Positions 1 to 7,156 of a stretch of 11,515 nt of DNA are shown piece by piece. Numbering within the stretch: position 1 is the first letter of the stretch; every line of letters starts with the position of its first letter. Origin of the DNA: an uncultured Clostridia bacterium. GTDB taxonomy: Bacteria; Bacillota; Clostridia; Oscillospirales; Oscillospiraceae. The notes below the pieces were generated by a model. It saw nothing but the letters and a program-made list of their open reading frames with translations. It made no database searches and was not told where the DNA came from. The stretch covers positions 1 through 11,515 of the forward strand of contig CAMNHH010000069.1 of the NCBI GenBank assembly GCA_946539175.1. The letters are read 5' to 3'. The position numbers and the translations under genes are program-made.

Positions 1-8
1 CGCAAACC

Positions 9-31
9 GGACGAGCAGGGCTCGTCCCTAC
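9..31. repeat. Small intergenic palindrome at the window edge
   Basis: Bases 9-16 (GGACGAGC) and 20-27 (GCTCGTCC) are perfect reverse complements around a 3-nt loop, and are followed by CTAC at 28-31. Read on the minus strand this is GTAGGG followed by a GC-rich stem-loop, lying about 55 bp downstream of the GH13 stop codon. No T-run follows in the transcript direction, so it is not a classical intrinsic terminator. It resembles the hairpins at 7520-7681, which read GCAGGG followed by a stem with CCC in the loop. The rest of 1-86 shows nothing coding. Confidence 0.6.
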
Positions 32-86
32 GGCAAATTCGATGGGCCGGTGCAGATCGGGGAACGGCGGGTCTGCGCCCTGCTCC

Positions 87-1928
87 CTACAGCTCAAAGC
101 AGCCGAAGCCGCCGGGATGGACGGTGAAGCCGGCGCCGTCCCGGTAGGCGTTCTGGGACAGCAGGCTGTGGCGTCCCTCCACCCACAGGGGGTCGCCGGT
201 ACGGTTGACGCAGCACAGGACGGTCTGGTTCTCGCCCCGGCGGAGGAAGACGATCTTCCCCTCCCCGGCTCTTGTGACCCGGACGCTGCCCTCCCGCAGG
301 GCGGGGGTGTTGTTCTTCAGCTGGCCCAGGGCCCGGAAGAAGTCCACGAAGCGCCGGTCCTCCCGACCCCAGGGGAAGCAGCCCCGGTTGAAGGGATCCT
401 TGCAGCCCTCCATGCCCGCCTCATCGCCGTAATACAGGCAGGGGCAGCCCGGCAGGGCGTACTGGAGGAAGGCCGCCATCCGCAGCCGCTCGAAGGCGAA
501 CTCCCGCTGCTCATAGCTGAGCCGCACCCGGGCCTGGTACTCCCGGTCCCCCTGGAAGTCCCCGATCAGCGTGGTGAGGATGCGGGGCGTGTCGTGGGTG
601 CTGAGGGAATTCATCAGGGTCTGGAGCACCTGGGGCGGATAGTTCTCGGCAATGGTCATGATGCTCTCCCCCAGGGCCGTGCCGTCGTCCTGGCTCCGCA
701 AAAAGGCCAGAATGGCGGAGCGCCAGGGGTAGTTCATGACGCTGTCCAGCTCGCCGTCGATGAAATAGCGGCGGCGGACGGAATAGGCGGACTTGTTGGA
801 GGCGTCCTCCCAGACCTCCCCCAGCAGCAGGGCGTCGGGCTTCAAATAGCGAAGACGGCCCTTGAAGCGGCGGATGAACTCGTCCGGCAGCTCGTCGGCC
901 ACGTCCAGCCGGAAGCCGTCGGCCCCCAGCCTCAGCCAGTGGGCGATGACGGAGTCCTCATCCCGGATGATATAGTCCAGATAGCGCTCGTCCAGCTCGT
1001 TCACGTTGGGCAGGGTGGCGAAGCCCCACCAGCTGTCGTACTTGTCCGGGAAGTGCCGGAAGCTGTACCAGCTGTAATAGGGGGACTCCGGGCCCCGGGA
1101 GACGGCCCCGTTTCCGAAGATCCGGTTCCGGTCAAAGTAGACGGAGTTGGCGCCGGTGTGGGAGTAGACCCCGTCCAGGATCACCTTCATATCCAGGCTG
1201 TGGGCGGCGTCGCAGAGGGAACGGAAGTCCGCCTCGCTGCCCAGCATGGGGTCCGGCCGCTTGTAGTCCGCGGTGTCGTAGCGGTGGTTGGAGAAGGCCA
1301 TGGAGATGGGATTCAGATAGAGGATCCCAACCCCCAGGCTGTGCAAATAGGGCAGCCGGGACCGGATGCCCCGGAAGTTGCCCCCGAAGAAGTCGTTGCA
1401 GAGGATCTCCCCGGTGGCGGGGTCCGGCCGGTACTCCGGCTGGCCGCCCCAGTCCTCCCGGAGGACGTAGGGCTCCAGCTTCCCCGTCAGGTCCACGCTT
1501 CCCTCCCGGGCGAAGCGGTCCGGGAAGATCTGGTACATGACCCGGCCCCGCCAGCTTTCCGGCACGGTAAAATCCTTGGGAATCACGGTGAGCTGCCAGC
1601 GGTCCCCCGCCTCCATATTGGTGCCGCCGCCCTGCTTGAAGAGCCGGAAGCTGCCGGTCCTGGCGGTGACCCGGAACCAGTAGAAATACAAGCCCTTGGC
1701 GGAGATGGCGAACTCGCACTTGAACACGTCGTAGTCCGCGTCTCCCCCGGCCCAGGAGAAGGGGAACTCCAGGGCGGGATTGTTGTCCTCCCGCTCCACC
1801 ACCAGCTGGACGAAGCGGGTCTCCAGCTCCTTGGGGATCTTCACCCGGACGCTGCAGCTCCGGCCCTCGGTGAGCACGCCGAAGGGGCTCTTGTATTCGG
1901 GATCGCGGCTGTCGTATAGAATACGCAT
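87..1928 (-). CDS. Cytoplasmic GH13 alpha-glucan hydrolase (neopullulanase/maltodextrin glucosidase-like)
   Basis: This 613-residue alpha-amylase family enzyme should hydrolyse alpha-1,4 and perhaps alpha-1,6 links in maltodextrins or limit dextrins. Residues 1-120 look like the beta-sandwich N-domain (CBM34-like) of neopullulanases and cyclomaltodextrinases. The barrel begins at MYQIFPDRF (131-139). The GH13 motifs are all visible: DGVYSHTG (252-259), nucleophile Asp342 in GFRLDVADE, acid/base Glu371 in GEVWED, and the HD pair 445-446 in STHDTPR. There is no signal peptide, so it should act inside the cell. The ATG at 1928 is chosen because AAGGAG lies 5 nt upstream; the open frame extends further to 2042 only by translating repeats. 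It lies 173 bp after glgP on the same strand, which suggests joint glycogen breakdown. The motif LPNVN (306-310) sits where subfamilies carry MPKLN or QPDLN, so exact specificity is open. It ends with TAG. Confidence 0.93.
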   Translation of the reverse strand: MRILYDSRDPEYKSPFGVLTEGRSCSVRVKIPKELETRFVQLVVEREDNNPALEFPFSWAGGDADYDVFKCEFAISAKGLYFYWFRVTARTGSFRLFKQGGGTNMEAGDRWQLTVIPKDFTVPESWRGRVMYQIFPDRFAREGSVDLTGKLEPYVLREDWGGQPEYRPDPATGEILCNDFFGGNFRGIRSRLPYLHSLGVGILYLNPISMAFSNHRYDTADYKRPDPMLGSEADFRSLCDAAHSLDMKVILDGVYSHTGANSVYFDRNRIFGNGAVSRGPESPYYSWYSFRHFPDKYDSWWGFATLPNVNELDERYLDYIIRDEDSVIAHWLRLGADGFRLDVADELPDEFIRRFKGRLRYLKPDALLLGEVWEDASNKSAYSVRRRYFIDGELDSVMNYPWRSAILAFLRSQDDGTALGESIMTIAENYPPQVLQTLMNSLSTHDTPRILTTLIGDFQGDREYQARVRLSYEQREFAFERLRMAAFLQYALPGCPCLYYGDEAGMEGCKDPFNRGCFPWGREDRRFVDFFRALGQLKNNTPALREGSVRVTRAGEGKIVFLRRGENQTVLCCVNRTGDPLWVEGRHSLLSQNAYRDGAGFTVHPGGFGCFEL

Positions 1929-1943
1929 AAGCACTCCTTGGAG

Positions 1944-1978
1944 AATGCAAAATGCAAAATGCAAAATGCAGAATGATT
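1944..1978. repeat. Tandem AATGCAA heptamers beside the GH13 ribosome binding site
   Basis: AATGCAA occurs three times in direct tandem (1944-1964), followed by AATGCAG (1965-1971) and the degenerate AATGATT (1972-1978). The period is exactly 7 bp. On the minus strand the array ends a few bases before the AAGGAG of the GH13 gene, so it would lie in that gene's mRNA leader. A gain or loss of copies would change leader length but not the protein. The same period and a related unit (AATGAAR) recur in the palindrome just to its right. Confidence 0.85.
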
Positions 1979-1989
1979 GGTCAGGGTAT

Positions 1990-2094
1990 AAATGAAAAAC
2001 GAAGAATGAAGAATGAATTGGAATGCTTTTTTCATACGGCAATATGAAAAATACCTCCGTTTTTCATTTTTCATTCTCCATTTTTCATTGCATA
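1990..2094. repeat. ~100-bp imperfect palindrome built from AATGAAR heptamers
   Basis: The left arm (1991-2018) reads AATGAAA, AACGAAG, AATGAAG, AATGAAT. The right arm (about 2054-2089), read in reverse complement, is AATGAAA, AATGGAG, AATGAAA, AATGAAA, AACGGAG. The arms can pair along most of their length. At the centre, TTTTTCATA (2028-2036) and TATGAAAAA (2043-2051) form a perfect 9-bp stem with loop CGGCAA. The element is much more AT-rich than the flanking genes. Neither strand has the GC stem plus T-tract of a standard terminator. It may be a MITE-like or other dispersed intergenic repeat; no transposase is present in the window. Confidence 0.75.
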
Positions 2095-2101
2095 TTTGGG
2101 A

Positions 2102-4498
2102 TTACAAATTCCAAATATTCTTGGCGTACTCCGTGACAGAGCGGTCCGCGGAGAAGATGCCGGACTTGGCAATGTTCACCAGACTCATGCGGTTGAAGCG
2201 GTCCTTCTCGCCGTAGGCGGCGTCCACCGCCCGCTGGGCGCGGGCATAGTCATTGAAGTCGGCCAGGGTCATATAGGCGTCGGCCACGCCGAAGCGGTTG
2301 GTGGTCAGGCTGGCCACGATGTCGTCGAAGCGCTGGCCCAGCACGCCGGAGGTGAGCATATCCAGCACCCGCCGCAGCTCGGCGCTGACGTAGTTGTTGG
2401 GGTTGTAGCCCCGCTTCCACAGCTCCTCCACCTCGGGGGTCTTCATGCCGAAGAGGAACATGTTCTCGTCGCCCACCCGCTCGTGGATCTCCACGTTGGC
2501 GCCGTCCAGGGTGCCGATGGTGACGGCGCCGTTGATCATGAACTTCATGTTGCCGGTGCCGGAGGCCTCCTTGCCGGCGATGGAGATCTGCTCGGAGATC
2601 TCGGCGGCGGGGATGATGATCTCCGCCAGGGAGACCCGGTAGTCCTCGATGAAGACCACCTTCAGCTTATCCCGCACGTCGGGGTCGCTGTTGACCAGGT
2701 TGGACACCGCCACGATCAGGCTGATGATCTGCTTGGCCCGGATATAGCCGGCGCTGGCCTTGGCGCCGAAGATATAGGTCTTGGGCTGCCAGGGGGCGCT
2801 GGGGTCGTCCTTGATCTGGTTGTAGCGATAGAGGATGTGCAGCACGTTCAGCATCTGCCGCTTGTACTCGTGCAGCCGCTTGACCTGGACGTCGAACAGG
2901 GAGTCCGGGTTCACGTTGACGCCGTTGGCGTGGGCGATATACTTGGCCAGGCGAACCTTGTTCTCCCGCTTGATGGCGGCCAGACGGTCCAGGACGGTCT
3001 TGTCGTCGGCGTAGCGCATGAACTGCTCCAGCTCGTTGGCGTCCTTCATGAAGCCGTCCCCGATCAGCTCATGCAGCAGGCCGCAGAGCTTGGGGTTGGA
3101 CTGGCAGAGCCAGCGCCGGTAGGCGATGCCGTTGGTGACGTTCAGGAAGCGCTCGGGCTCGTACTGGTAGTAGTCGTGGAAGATGGTTTCCTTCAGGATC
3201 TCGGTGTGCAGGGCGCTGACGCCGTTGATTTTGTGGCAGCAGGCCAGGCAGAGATTGTGCATCCGGACCTCGTTGTTGGCGATGACCGCCATCCAGTTCA
3301 GCTTGCCCTCGTCGTTGCCGTAGAAGGCCCGCAGCTTCTCCAGCAGACGGCGGTTGATCTCGGCGGTGATGGAGTAGATCCGGGGCAGCTGCTCCTTGTA
3401 GAGCTCCACGCTCCAGCGCTCCAGGGCCTCGCTCATGACGGTGTGGTTGGTGTAGCTGAGGGTGCGGGTGGCGATGTCCCAGGCGTCGTCCCAGTCGAGG
3501 TCGTACTCGTCCATCAGAAGACGCATCAGCTCCGGCACGCAGAGGGCGGGATGGGTATCGTTGATGTGGATGGCCACCTTGTCCGGCAGGGTCCGCATGC
3601 TGTGATAGCGCTTCATGTGGCTGCGGAGGATGGTCTGCAGGGAGGCGGAGACCAGCAGATACTGCTGCTTCAGACGCAGGCGCTTGCCCTGGATGTGGTC
3701 GTCGGCGGGGTAGAGCACCTTGGAGATGGTCTCGGCCATGGTGTTCTGCTCCAGGGCCCGCATGTAGTCGCCCCGGGAGAAGGCCGCCATATCAAAGCTC
3801 TGGGGCAGCTTGGCGGACCAGAGCACCAGCTTGTTCACCGCGTCGGTATTGTAGCCGGAGATATAGAAATTGTAGGGCACGGCCATGACGGTGGAATACC
3901 CATGCTGAGCCACCTTGAACTTGCCGTTGTCATACCATTCGTGGACCTCGCCGCCGAAGCGGACCTCCACGGCGTCGTCCTCCTTGGGCACCAGCCACAC
4001 GTCGCCCATCTGGAGCCAGTTGTCGGGCAGCTCCATCTGCCAGCCGTCCACGATCTGCTGCTTGAAGATGCCGAACTCATAGCGGATGGAATAGCCGGTG
4101 GCGGGGTAGCCCAGGCCGGTGAGGGAGTCCAGATAGCAGGAGGCCAGACGGCCCAGGCCGCCGTTGCCCAGACCCGCGTCGGGATCCAGGGCGTAGAGCT
4201 CCTTGATGTCGATGTTCAGGTCCTTCAGTGCGTCGGTAAAGGTCTGCTCCAGACCCAGGTTGAACAGGTTGTTCCGCAGGCTGGTGCCCACCAGGAACTC
4301 CATGGACATATAGAAGACCTGCTTGCGGCCCTCCTCCTGATAGCCGCGCTTGAAGGCCCGGCGACGGTCGTACATGCCGTTGCGGACCACGGTGCAAAGG
4401 GCCTTGTAGGCCTGCTTGTCGGTGGCTTCGGTCATGCTGCAGCCGAACAGGCGCATACAGGCCTTGTTCAGCAGTTCGATTGCTTCTGTCTTTTTCAT
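2102..4498 (-). CDS. glgP: Glycogen/maltodextrin phosphorylase
   Basis: This 798-residue GT35 phosphorylase cleaves terminal alpha-1,4 glucose from glycogen or maltodextrin with phosphate, giving glucose-1-phosphate. It has the length expected for bacterial GlgP. Clear family features are the GLGNGGLGRLAS loop (109-120), HINDTHPAL (311-319), RLHEYKRQ (541-548), and the PLP-site signature EASGTGNMKF (644-653), whose Lys652 should hold pyridoxal phosphate as a Schiff base. All appear intact, so the enzyme should be active in the cytoplasm. The ATG at 4498 has GGAGG 8 nt upstream. It starts 41 bp after jag with no visible terminator between them, so it may be the distal part of the rpmH operon, although a weak promoter inside jag is possible. 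The GH13 hydrolase downstream is its probable partner in using glycogen. Whether it prefers glycogen or short maltodextrins cannot be read from the sequence. Confidence 0.97.
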   Translation of the reverse strand: MKKTEAIELLNKACMRLFGCSMTEATDKQAYKALCTVVRNGMYDRRRAFKRGYQEEGRKQVFYMSMEFLVGTSLRNNLFNLGLEQTFTDALKDLNIDIKELYALDPDAGLGNGGLGRLASCYLDSLTGLGYPATGYSIRYEFGIFKQQIVDGWQMELPDNWLQMGDVWLVPKEDDAVEVRFGGEVHEWYDNGKFKVAQHGYSTVMAVPYNFYISGYNTDAVNKLVLWSAKLPQSFDMAAFSRGDYMRALEQNTMAETISKVLYPADDHIQGKRLRLKQQYLLVSASLQTILRSHMKRYHSMRTLPDKVAIHINDTHPALCVPELMRLLMDEYDLDWDDAWDIATRTLSYTNHTVMSEALERWSVELYKEQLPRIYSITAEINRRLLEKLRAFYGNDEGKLNWMAVIANNEVRMHNLCLACCHKINGVSALHTEILKETIFHDYYQYEPERFLNVTNGIAYRRWLCQSNPKLCGLLHELIGDGFMKDANELEQFMRYADDKTVLDRLAAIKRENKVRLAKYIAHANGVNVNPDSLFDVQVKRLHEYKRQMLNVLHILYRYNQIKDDPSAPWQPKTYIFGAKASAGYIRAKQIISLIVAVSNLVNSDPDVRDKLKVVFIEDYRVSLAEIIIPAAEISEQISIAGKEASGTGNMKFMINGAVTIGTLDGANVEIHERVGDENMFLFGMKTPEVEELWKRGYNPNNYVSAELRRVLDMLTSGVLGQRFDDIVASLTTNRFGVADAYMTLADFNDYARAQRAVDAAYGEKDRFNRMSLVNIAKSGIFSADRSVTEYAKNIWNL

Positions 4499-4539
4499 GG
4501 AAAAGACCTCCGAGTGAATTTAGATTTGGAAGGGAGGAA

Positions 4540-5448
4540 TCAGTTCTTTTCGTCCTTCTCGTAGGCCACGATGACACGGCGGTTGGGCTCGGTGCCGGTG
4601 GAATAGGTGGTGACGTTGGGAACGTCCTGCAGTGTGGCGTGGATCACGTGGCGCTCGTAGGCGTTCATGGGCTCCAGGGCCATGTTCTTGCGGAACTTGA
4701 CCACCTTGGCCGCCATCTTCCGGGCCAGGTGGCGCAGGGATTCCTCCCGCTTGCCCCGGTAGTTCTCGGCGTCCACGGTGACCCGGGTGCGCTTGGAGGC
4801 GTCGTGATTGAGGGCGTAGTTGGTCAGGTGCTGGATGGCGTCCAGGGTCTCGCCCCGGCGGCCGATCAGCACGCCCAGATCCCCGCCGGTGAGCTCCACG
4901 GCGATGGTCTCCGGGTCCTTGCGCCAGGCGTGGGGCACGGCGTCGGAATCCATCCGCTCCAGAAGGCCCTTGAGGAAGCGCTCCACCCGCTCCTCCTGGG
5001 AGCCGGGGGCCGCGGGCTCGTAGCTGCGGACGGGCTTCTCCGCCCTGGGGGCCTGACGGGGGGCCTTTTTGGGCTGCTCGGGCTTTTCGGGCTTTTCGGT
5101 CTTTTCAGCCTTCTCCAGCTTGGGTGCCTCCTTGCGGGGCTCCGCCTTGGGGACCGCGGGCAGCACGGGGGGCTTGGGCATCTCCAGCGGCTTCTCCAGC
5201 TTGGGCGCCTGCTTCTTGGGCTTGCGGGACGCGGCGGACAGGGCGGGAGCGGGCTCCGCGGGCTTGGGATCCGGGACCTCGTAGGTCACCTTCACCTTGG
5301 CCGGACTGGCGCCGATGCCCAGAAAGCCGGACTTCGCGTTCTCCAGGACCTCCACGGAAACGGAGTCCCGGTCCAGGGCCAGCTCATTGAGGGCGGCCTG
5401 GATGGCCAGGTCAATGCTCTTGCCGGTGGTAACAATATATTTCTCCAT
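4540..5448 (-). CDS. jag: Jag/KhpB RNA-binding protein (Jag-N, KH, R3H)
   Basis: The 302-residue protein has three parts. Residues 1-57 are the Jag-N domain (MEKYIVTTGKSIDLAI..., with the typical AKSGFLGIG at 38-46). Residues 58-150 form a Lys/Pro/Glu-rich, probably disordered linker. Residues 151-297 hold a KH domain with GRRG at 196-199 and an R3H domain with Arg266 and His270 in ERHVIH. In streptococci the KhpA/KhpB pair binds RNA and affects cell division and elongation; that role here is from family knowledge. The ATG at 5448 matches the conserved N-terminus; extending to 5493 adds 15 residues read from the end of yidC. The start lies 10 bp after the yidC stop and AAGGAG is in the last yidC codons, so the two genes are probably translationally linked. 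Next to YidC is the normal location for this gene in Firmicutes. Confidence 0.96.
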   Translation of the reverse strand: MEKYIVTTGKSIDLAIQAALNELALDRDSVSVEVLENAKSGFLGIGASPAKVKVTYEVPDPKPAEPAPALSAASRKPKKQAPKLEKPLEMPKPPVLPAVPKAEPRKEAPKLEKAEKTEKPEKPEQPKKAPRQAPRAEKPVRSYEPAAPGSQEERVERFLKGLLERMDSDAVPHAWRKDPETIAVELTGGDLGVLIGRRGETLDAIQHLTNYALNHDASKRTRVTVDAENYRGKREESLRHLARKMAAKVVKFRKNMALEPMNAYERHVIHATLQDVPNVTTYSTGTEPNRRVIVAYEKDEKN

Positions 5449-5458
5449 AATAATCCGC

Positions 5459-6865
5459 TTACTCCTTGTTGTTCTTGTAACGGTTGGGATCATAGTTCCT
5501 GCCGCGGTGGAAGGGACGCTCGCCCTCCTGCTTCACGGCCTGGCCCTCCGGTCGGGCCTCCTGCTCCTCCTGGGCGGCCTTGGTGGCCAGGTAGGCGGCC
5601 TCCTTGGCGGCCTGCTCGTTCTTCTCCCGCTGCTGCAGCTTCTTCTTGCTGGCGGCGCCCACCATGCCGTCGGGGTTCTCGGCCCGGCGCTGGGCGCGGA
5701 CCCGCTCCCGCTCGGCCTCGATGGCGGCCTCCTCGGCGGCCCTGGCCTGCTTGACGGCGTCCTCCTTGTCATAGACCTTCTTGTAGTGCTTGGTCAAAAA
5801 TACGTCCTGGACCGTGGACACCAGGCCCTGGATGAACCAGTACAGAGACAGGCCCGCGGGGGCGATGAAGCCGATGTAGACAGAGAACAGGGGCATCATC
5901 AGCATCATGGTAGTGTTGTTCTGGCTGGACTTCTTGGCCATTTCGGCGTCCTGCTGGCCCTTGTCGTTGACGATGACGGTGCTGTTCATCTTCTGGTTGA
6001 TCCACATGGACAGCATATTGATGCCGCCGGAGATCATGGGCAGAAGGAACTGGCCGACGGAGTTCCAGACGCCGTTGACGTCGAAGTAGTTCCAGAACAT
6101 CAGATGGGGCACCGTGGCCAGCTCCACCCCCAAAAAGCGGGTGTTCATGGCCGTGATGGCGGGGGAAATGGCCGCCAGCTCAGACTTGACGGCGTCGATG
6201 AAGGGCAGGGCCTCCATCTGCCAGTAGAAGCCGGTGGCGTTCAGATTTGCCAGGGCGGAAGTGGGGTCCGCCAGGTAGGCGTTGTTCCGGGCGGTGATGA
6301 AGACGTTCTGGATCTCCGCCACGGTCTTGGCGTCCACGTTGCCGTGGAACATCAGCCAGGAGATGGGCTCCCGGATGATATAGTACAGGGGCAGCAGCAG
6401 AAGCATGGGCAGCAGGGACCAGAGGCAGCCGCCGCAGCCGCCGGCGCCTTCCTCCTTATACAGCTGGCTCACCGCCTGCTGGTAGGCCTGCTTGTCGTCG
6501 CCGTACTTCTCCTCCAGGGCCTTGACCCGGGGGGTGAGGCGGGACATCTTCATCATGCTCTTCTTGCTCAGCGCGGAGGTGGGGAAGAGAATCAGCTTCA
6601 CCACCAGGGCAAAGAGGATCAGCGCCAGGCCGTAGCTCTGGGTGAGGCTGTAGAGCCAGCTCAGCAGGTAGGAGAAGGGCAGCTTGATGTAGTCAAACAC
6701 GCCCATCTTGACCTCCTGGGACAGGGCGGCGGTCTCCACCAGCTTCAGGGTGCCGTCCTCATTGGCCGCCTGGGTCGTGTTGGCCACGCAGCCGGTGAAG
6801 ACCAGCAGAAACAGGACCAGCACCAGCGCCAGGCAGAGGCTGCGGGAAAAATTACGTTTTTTCAT
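5459..6865 (-). CDS. yidC: YidC/SpoIIIJ/Oxa1-type membrane protein insertase, lipoprotein form
   Basis: The 468-residue insertase helps place proteins in the cytoplasmic membrane, alone or with SecYEG. Residues 1-26 are a lipoprotein signal (KKRNFSR, hydrophobic core, LVFTGC) with Cys26 as the likely lipidated residue, as in SpoIIIJ-type YidC. The first core membrane helix is about 75-97, followed by the charged hairpin KKSMMKMSRLTPRVKALEEKYGDD (101-124). Further hydrophobic segments lie near 148-164, 255-290 and 320-350. Lys90 occupies the position where the hydrophilic groove usually has arginine. A long segment (about 168-250) separates the second and third core helices, and a charged helical tail (357-468) follows the last. 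The ATG at 6865 is preceded by GGAG 8 nt upstream; an upstream TTG at 6886 adds seven residues lacking support. It sits between yidD and jag, as in most Firmicutes. Confidence 0.97.
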   Translation of the reverse strand: MKKRNFSRSLCLALVLVLFLLVFTGCVANTTQAANEDGTLKLVETAALSQEVKMGVFDYIKLPFSYLLSWLYSLTQSYGLALILFALVVKLILFPTSALSKKSMMKMSRLTPRVKALEEKYGDDKQAYQQAVSQLYKEEGAGGCGGCLWSLLPMLLLLPLYYIIREPISWLMFHGNVDAKTVAEIQNVFITARNNAYLADPTSALANLNATGFYWQMEALPFIDAVKSELAAISPAITAMNTRFLGVELATVPHLMFWNYFDVNGVWNSVGQFLLPMISGGINMLSMWINQKMNSTVIVNDKGQQDAEMAKKSSQNNTTMMLMMPLFSVYIGFIAPAGLSLYWFIQGLVSTVQDVFLTKHYKKVYDKEDAVKQARAAEEAAIEAERERVRAQRRAENPDGMVGAASKKKLQQREKNEQAAKEAAYLATKAAQEEQEARPEGQAVKQEGERPFHRGRNYDPNRYKNNKE

Positions 6866-6886
6866 TGTGTGTTCTCCAATACACAA
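6865..6886 (-). promoter_or_regulatory. Stem-loop presenting the yidC ribosome binding site
   Basis: On the minus strand TTGTGT (6881-6886) can pair with ACACAA (6865-6870), leaving a 10-nt loop that holds the GGAG of the yidC ribosome binding site. The last stem base is the A of the start codon. The stem is only 6 bp and AT-rich, so its effect may be small. Whether it forms in the cell is unknown. Confidence 0.4.
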
Positions 6887-6943
6887 ATGTTGATGACCGG
6901 CAAGCCGGCCGCGAATGGGGTTCTCGCTCGCATTTTGGTGCCC

Positions 6944-7156
6944 TTACGGCACAGGATCGTAGTAGTCCCTTCTGGAAAACGGATGGCAGCGGCACAGACG
7001 GCGGGCGGCCAGGGCGCCGCCCTTCATGGCCCCGTATTTGCCGATGGCCTGGACGGCGTACTCCGAGCAGGTGGGCTCGAAGCGGCAGCGCCGGGGATAG
7101 GCGGGAGAGATGTTCCGCTGGTAAAAGCGGATCAGGGCCAGCATGAGCTTTTTCAC
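6944..7156 (-). CDS. yidD: YidD, membrane protein insertion efficiency factor
   Basis: This 70-residue member of the YidD family (formerly Haemolytic/DUF37) is thought to help YidC-dependent insertion at the membrane. Family features are an N-terminal amphipathic stretch (KKLMLALIRFYQRNISP, 2-18), PRRCRFEPTCSEYA (21-34), four cysteines (24, 30, 55, 57), RCHPF (56-60) and the C-terminal YDPVP. The GTG at 7156 is chosen because AAGGAGGAG lies 5 nt upstream, inside rnpA, and because it overlaps the rnpA stop as GTGA. That overlap suggests translational coupling. The frame stays open to 7603, but the extra part reads through rnpA in another frame and then the tandem hairpins, so it is not coding. 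yidC starts 78 bp downstream. Confidence 0.95.
   Translation of the reverse strand: MKKLMLALIRFYQRNISPAYPRRCRFEPTCSEYAVQAIGKYGAMKGGALAARRLCRCHPFSRRDYYDPVP

Noticed and set aside
42..1919. Long plus-strand open frame opposite the GH13 gene
   Set aside because: It is the mirror of a high-GC coding gene. The translation is low-complexity Gly/Val/Leu/Pro with no family motif, while the minus strand has all GH13 motifs.
1929..2042. N-terminal extension of the GH13 protein to 2042
   Set aside because: The extra 38 residues translate the heptamer repeats, and the ATG at 1928 has its own well-placed AAGGAG.
1929..2101. Promoter for the GH13 gene
   Set aside because: The AT-rich repeats give many loose -10-like strings but no convincing -35/-10 pair at proper spacing, so none is called.
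4499..4539. Terminator or RBS-blocking hairpin between jag and glgP
   Set aside because: CCTCC could pair with the glgP GGAGG, but the stem is only 5 bp with a long loop, and there is no T-tract.
2096..4564. 822-codon plus-strand open frame opposite glgP
   Set aside because: Antisense shadow of a real, fully conserved gene. The composition (His, Gln, Val, Gly) is typical of a reverse frame and no ribosome binding site or domain is visible.
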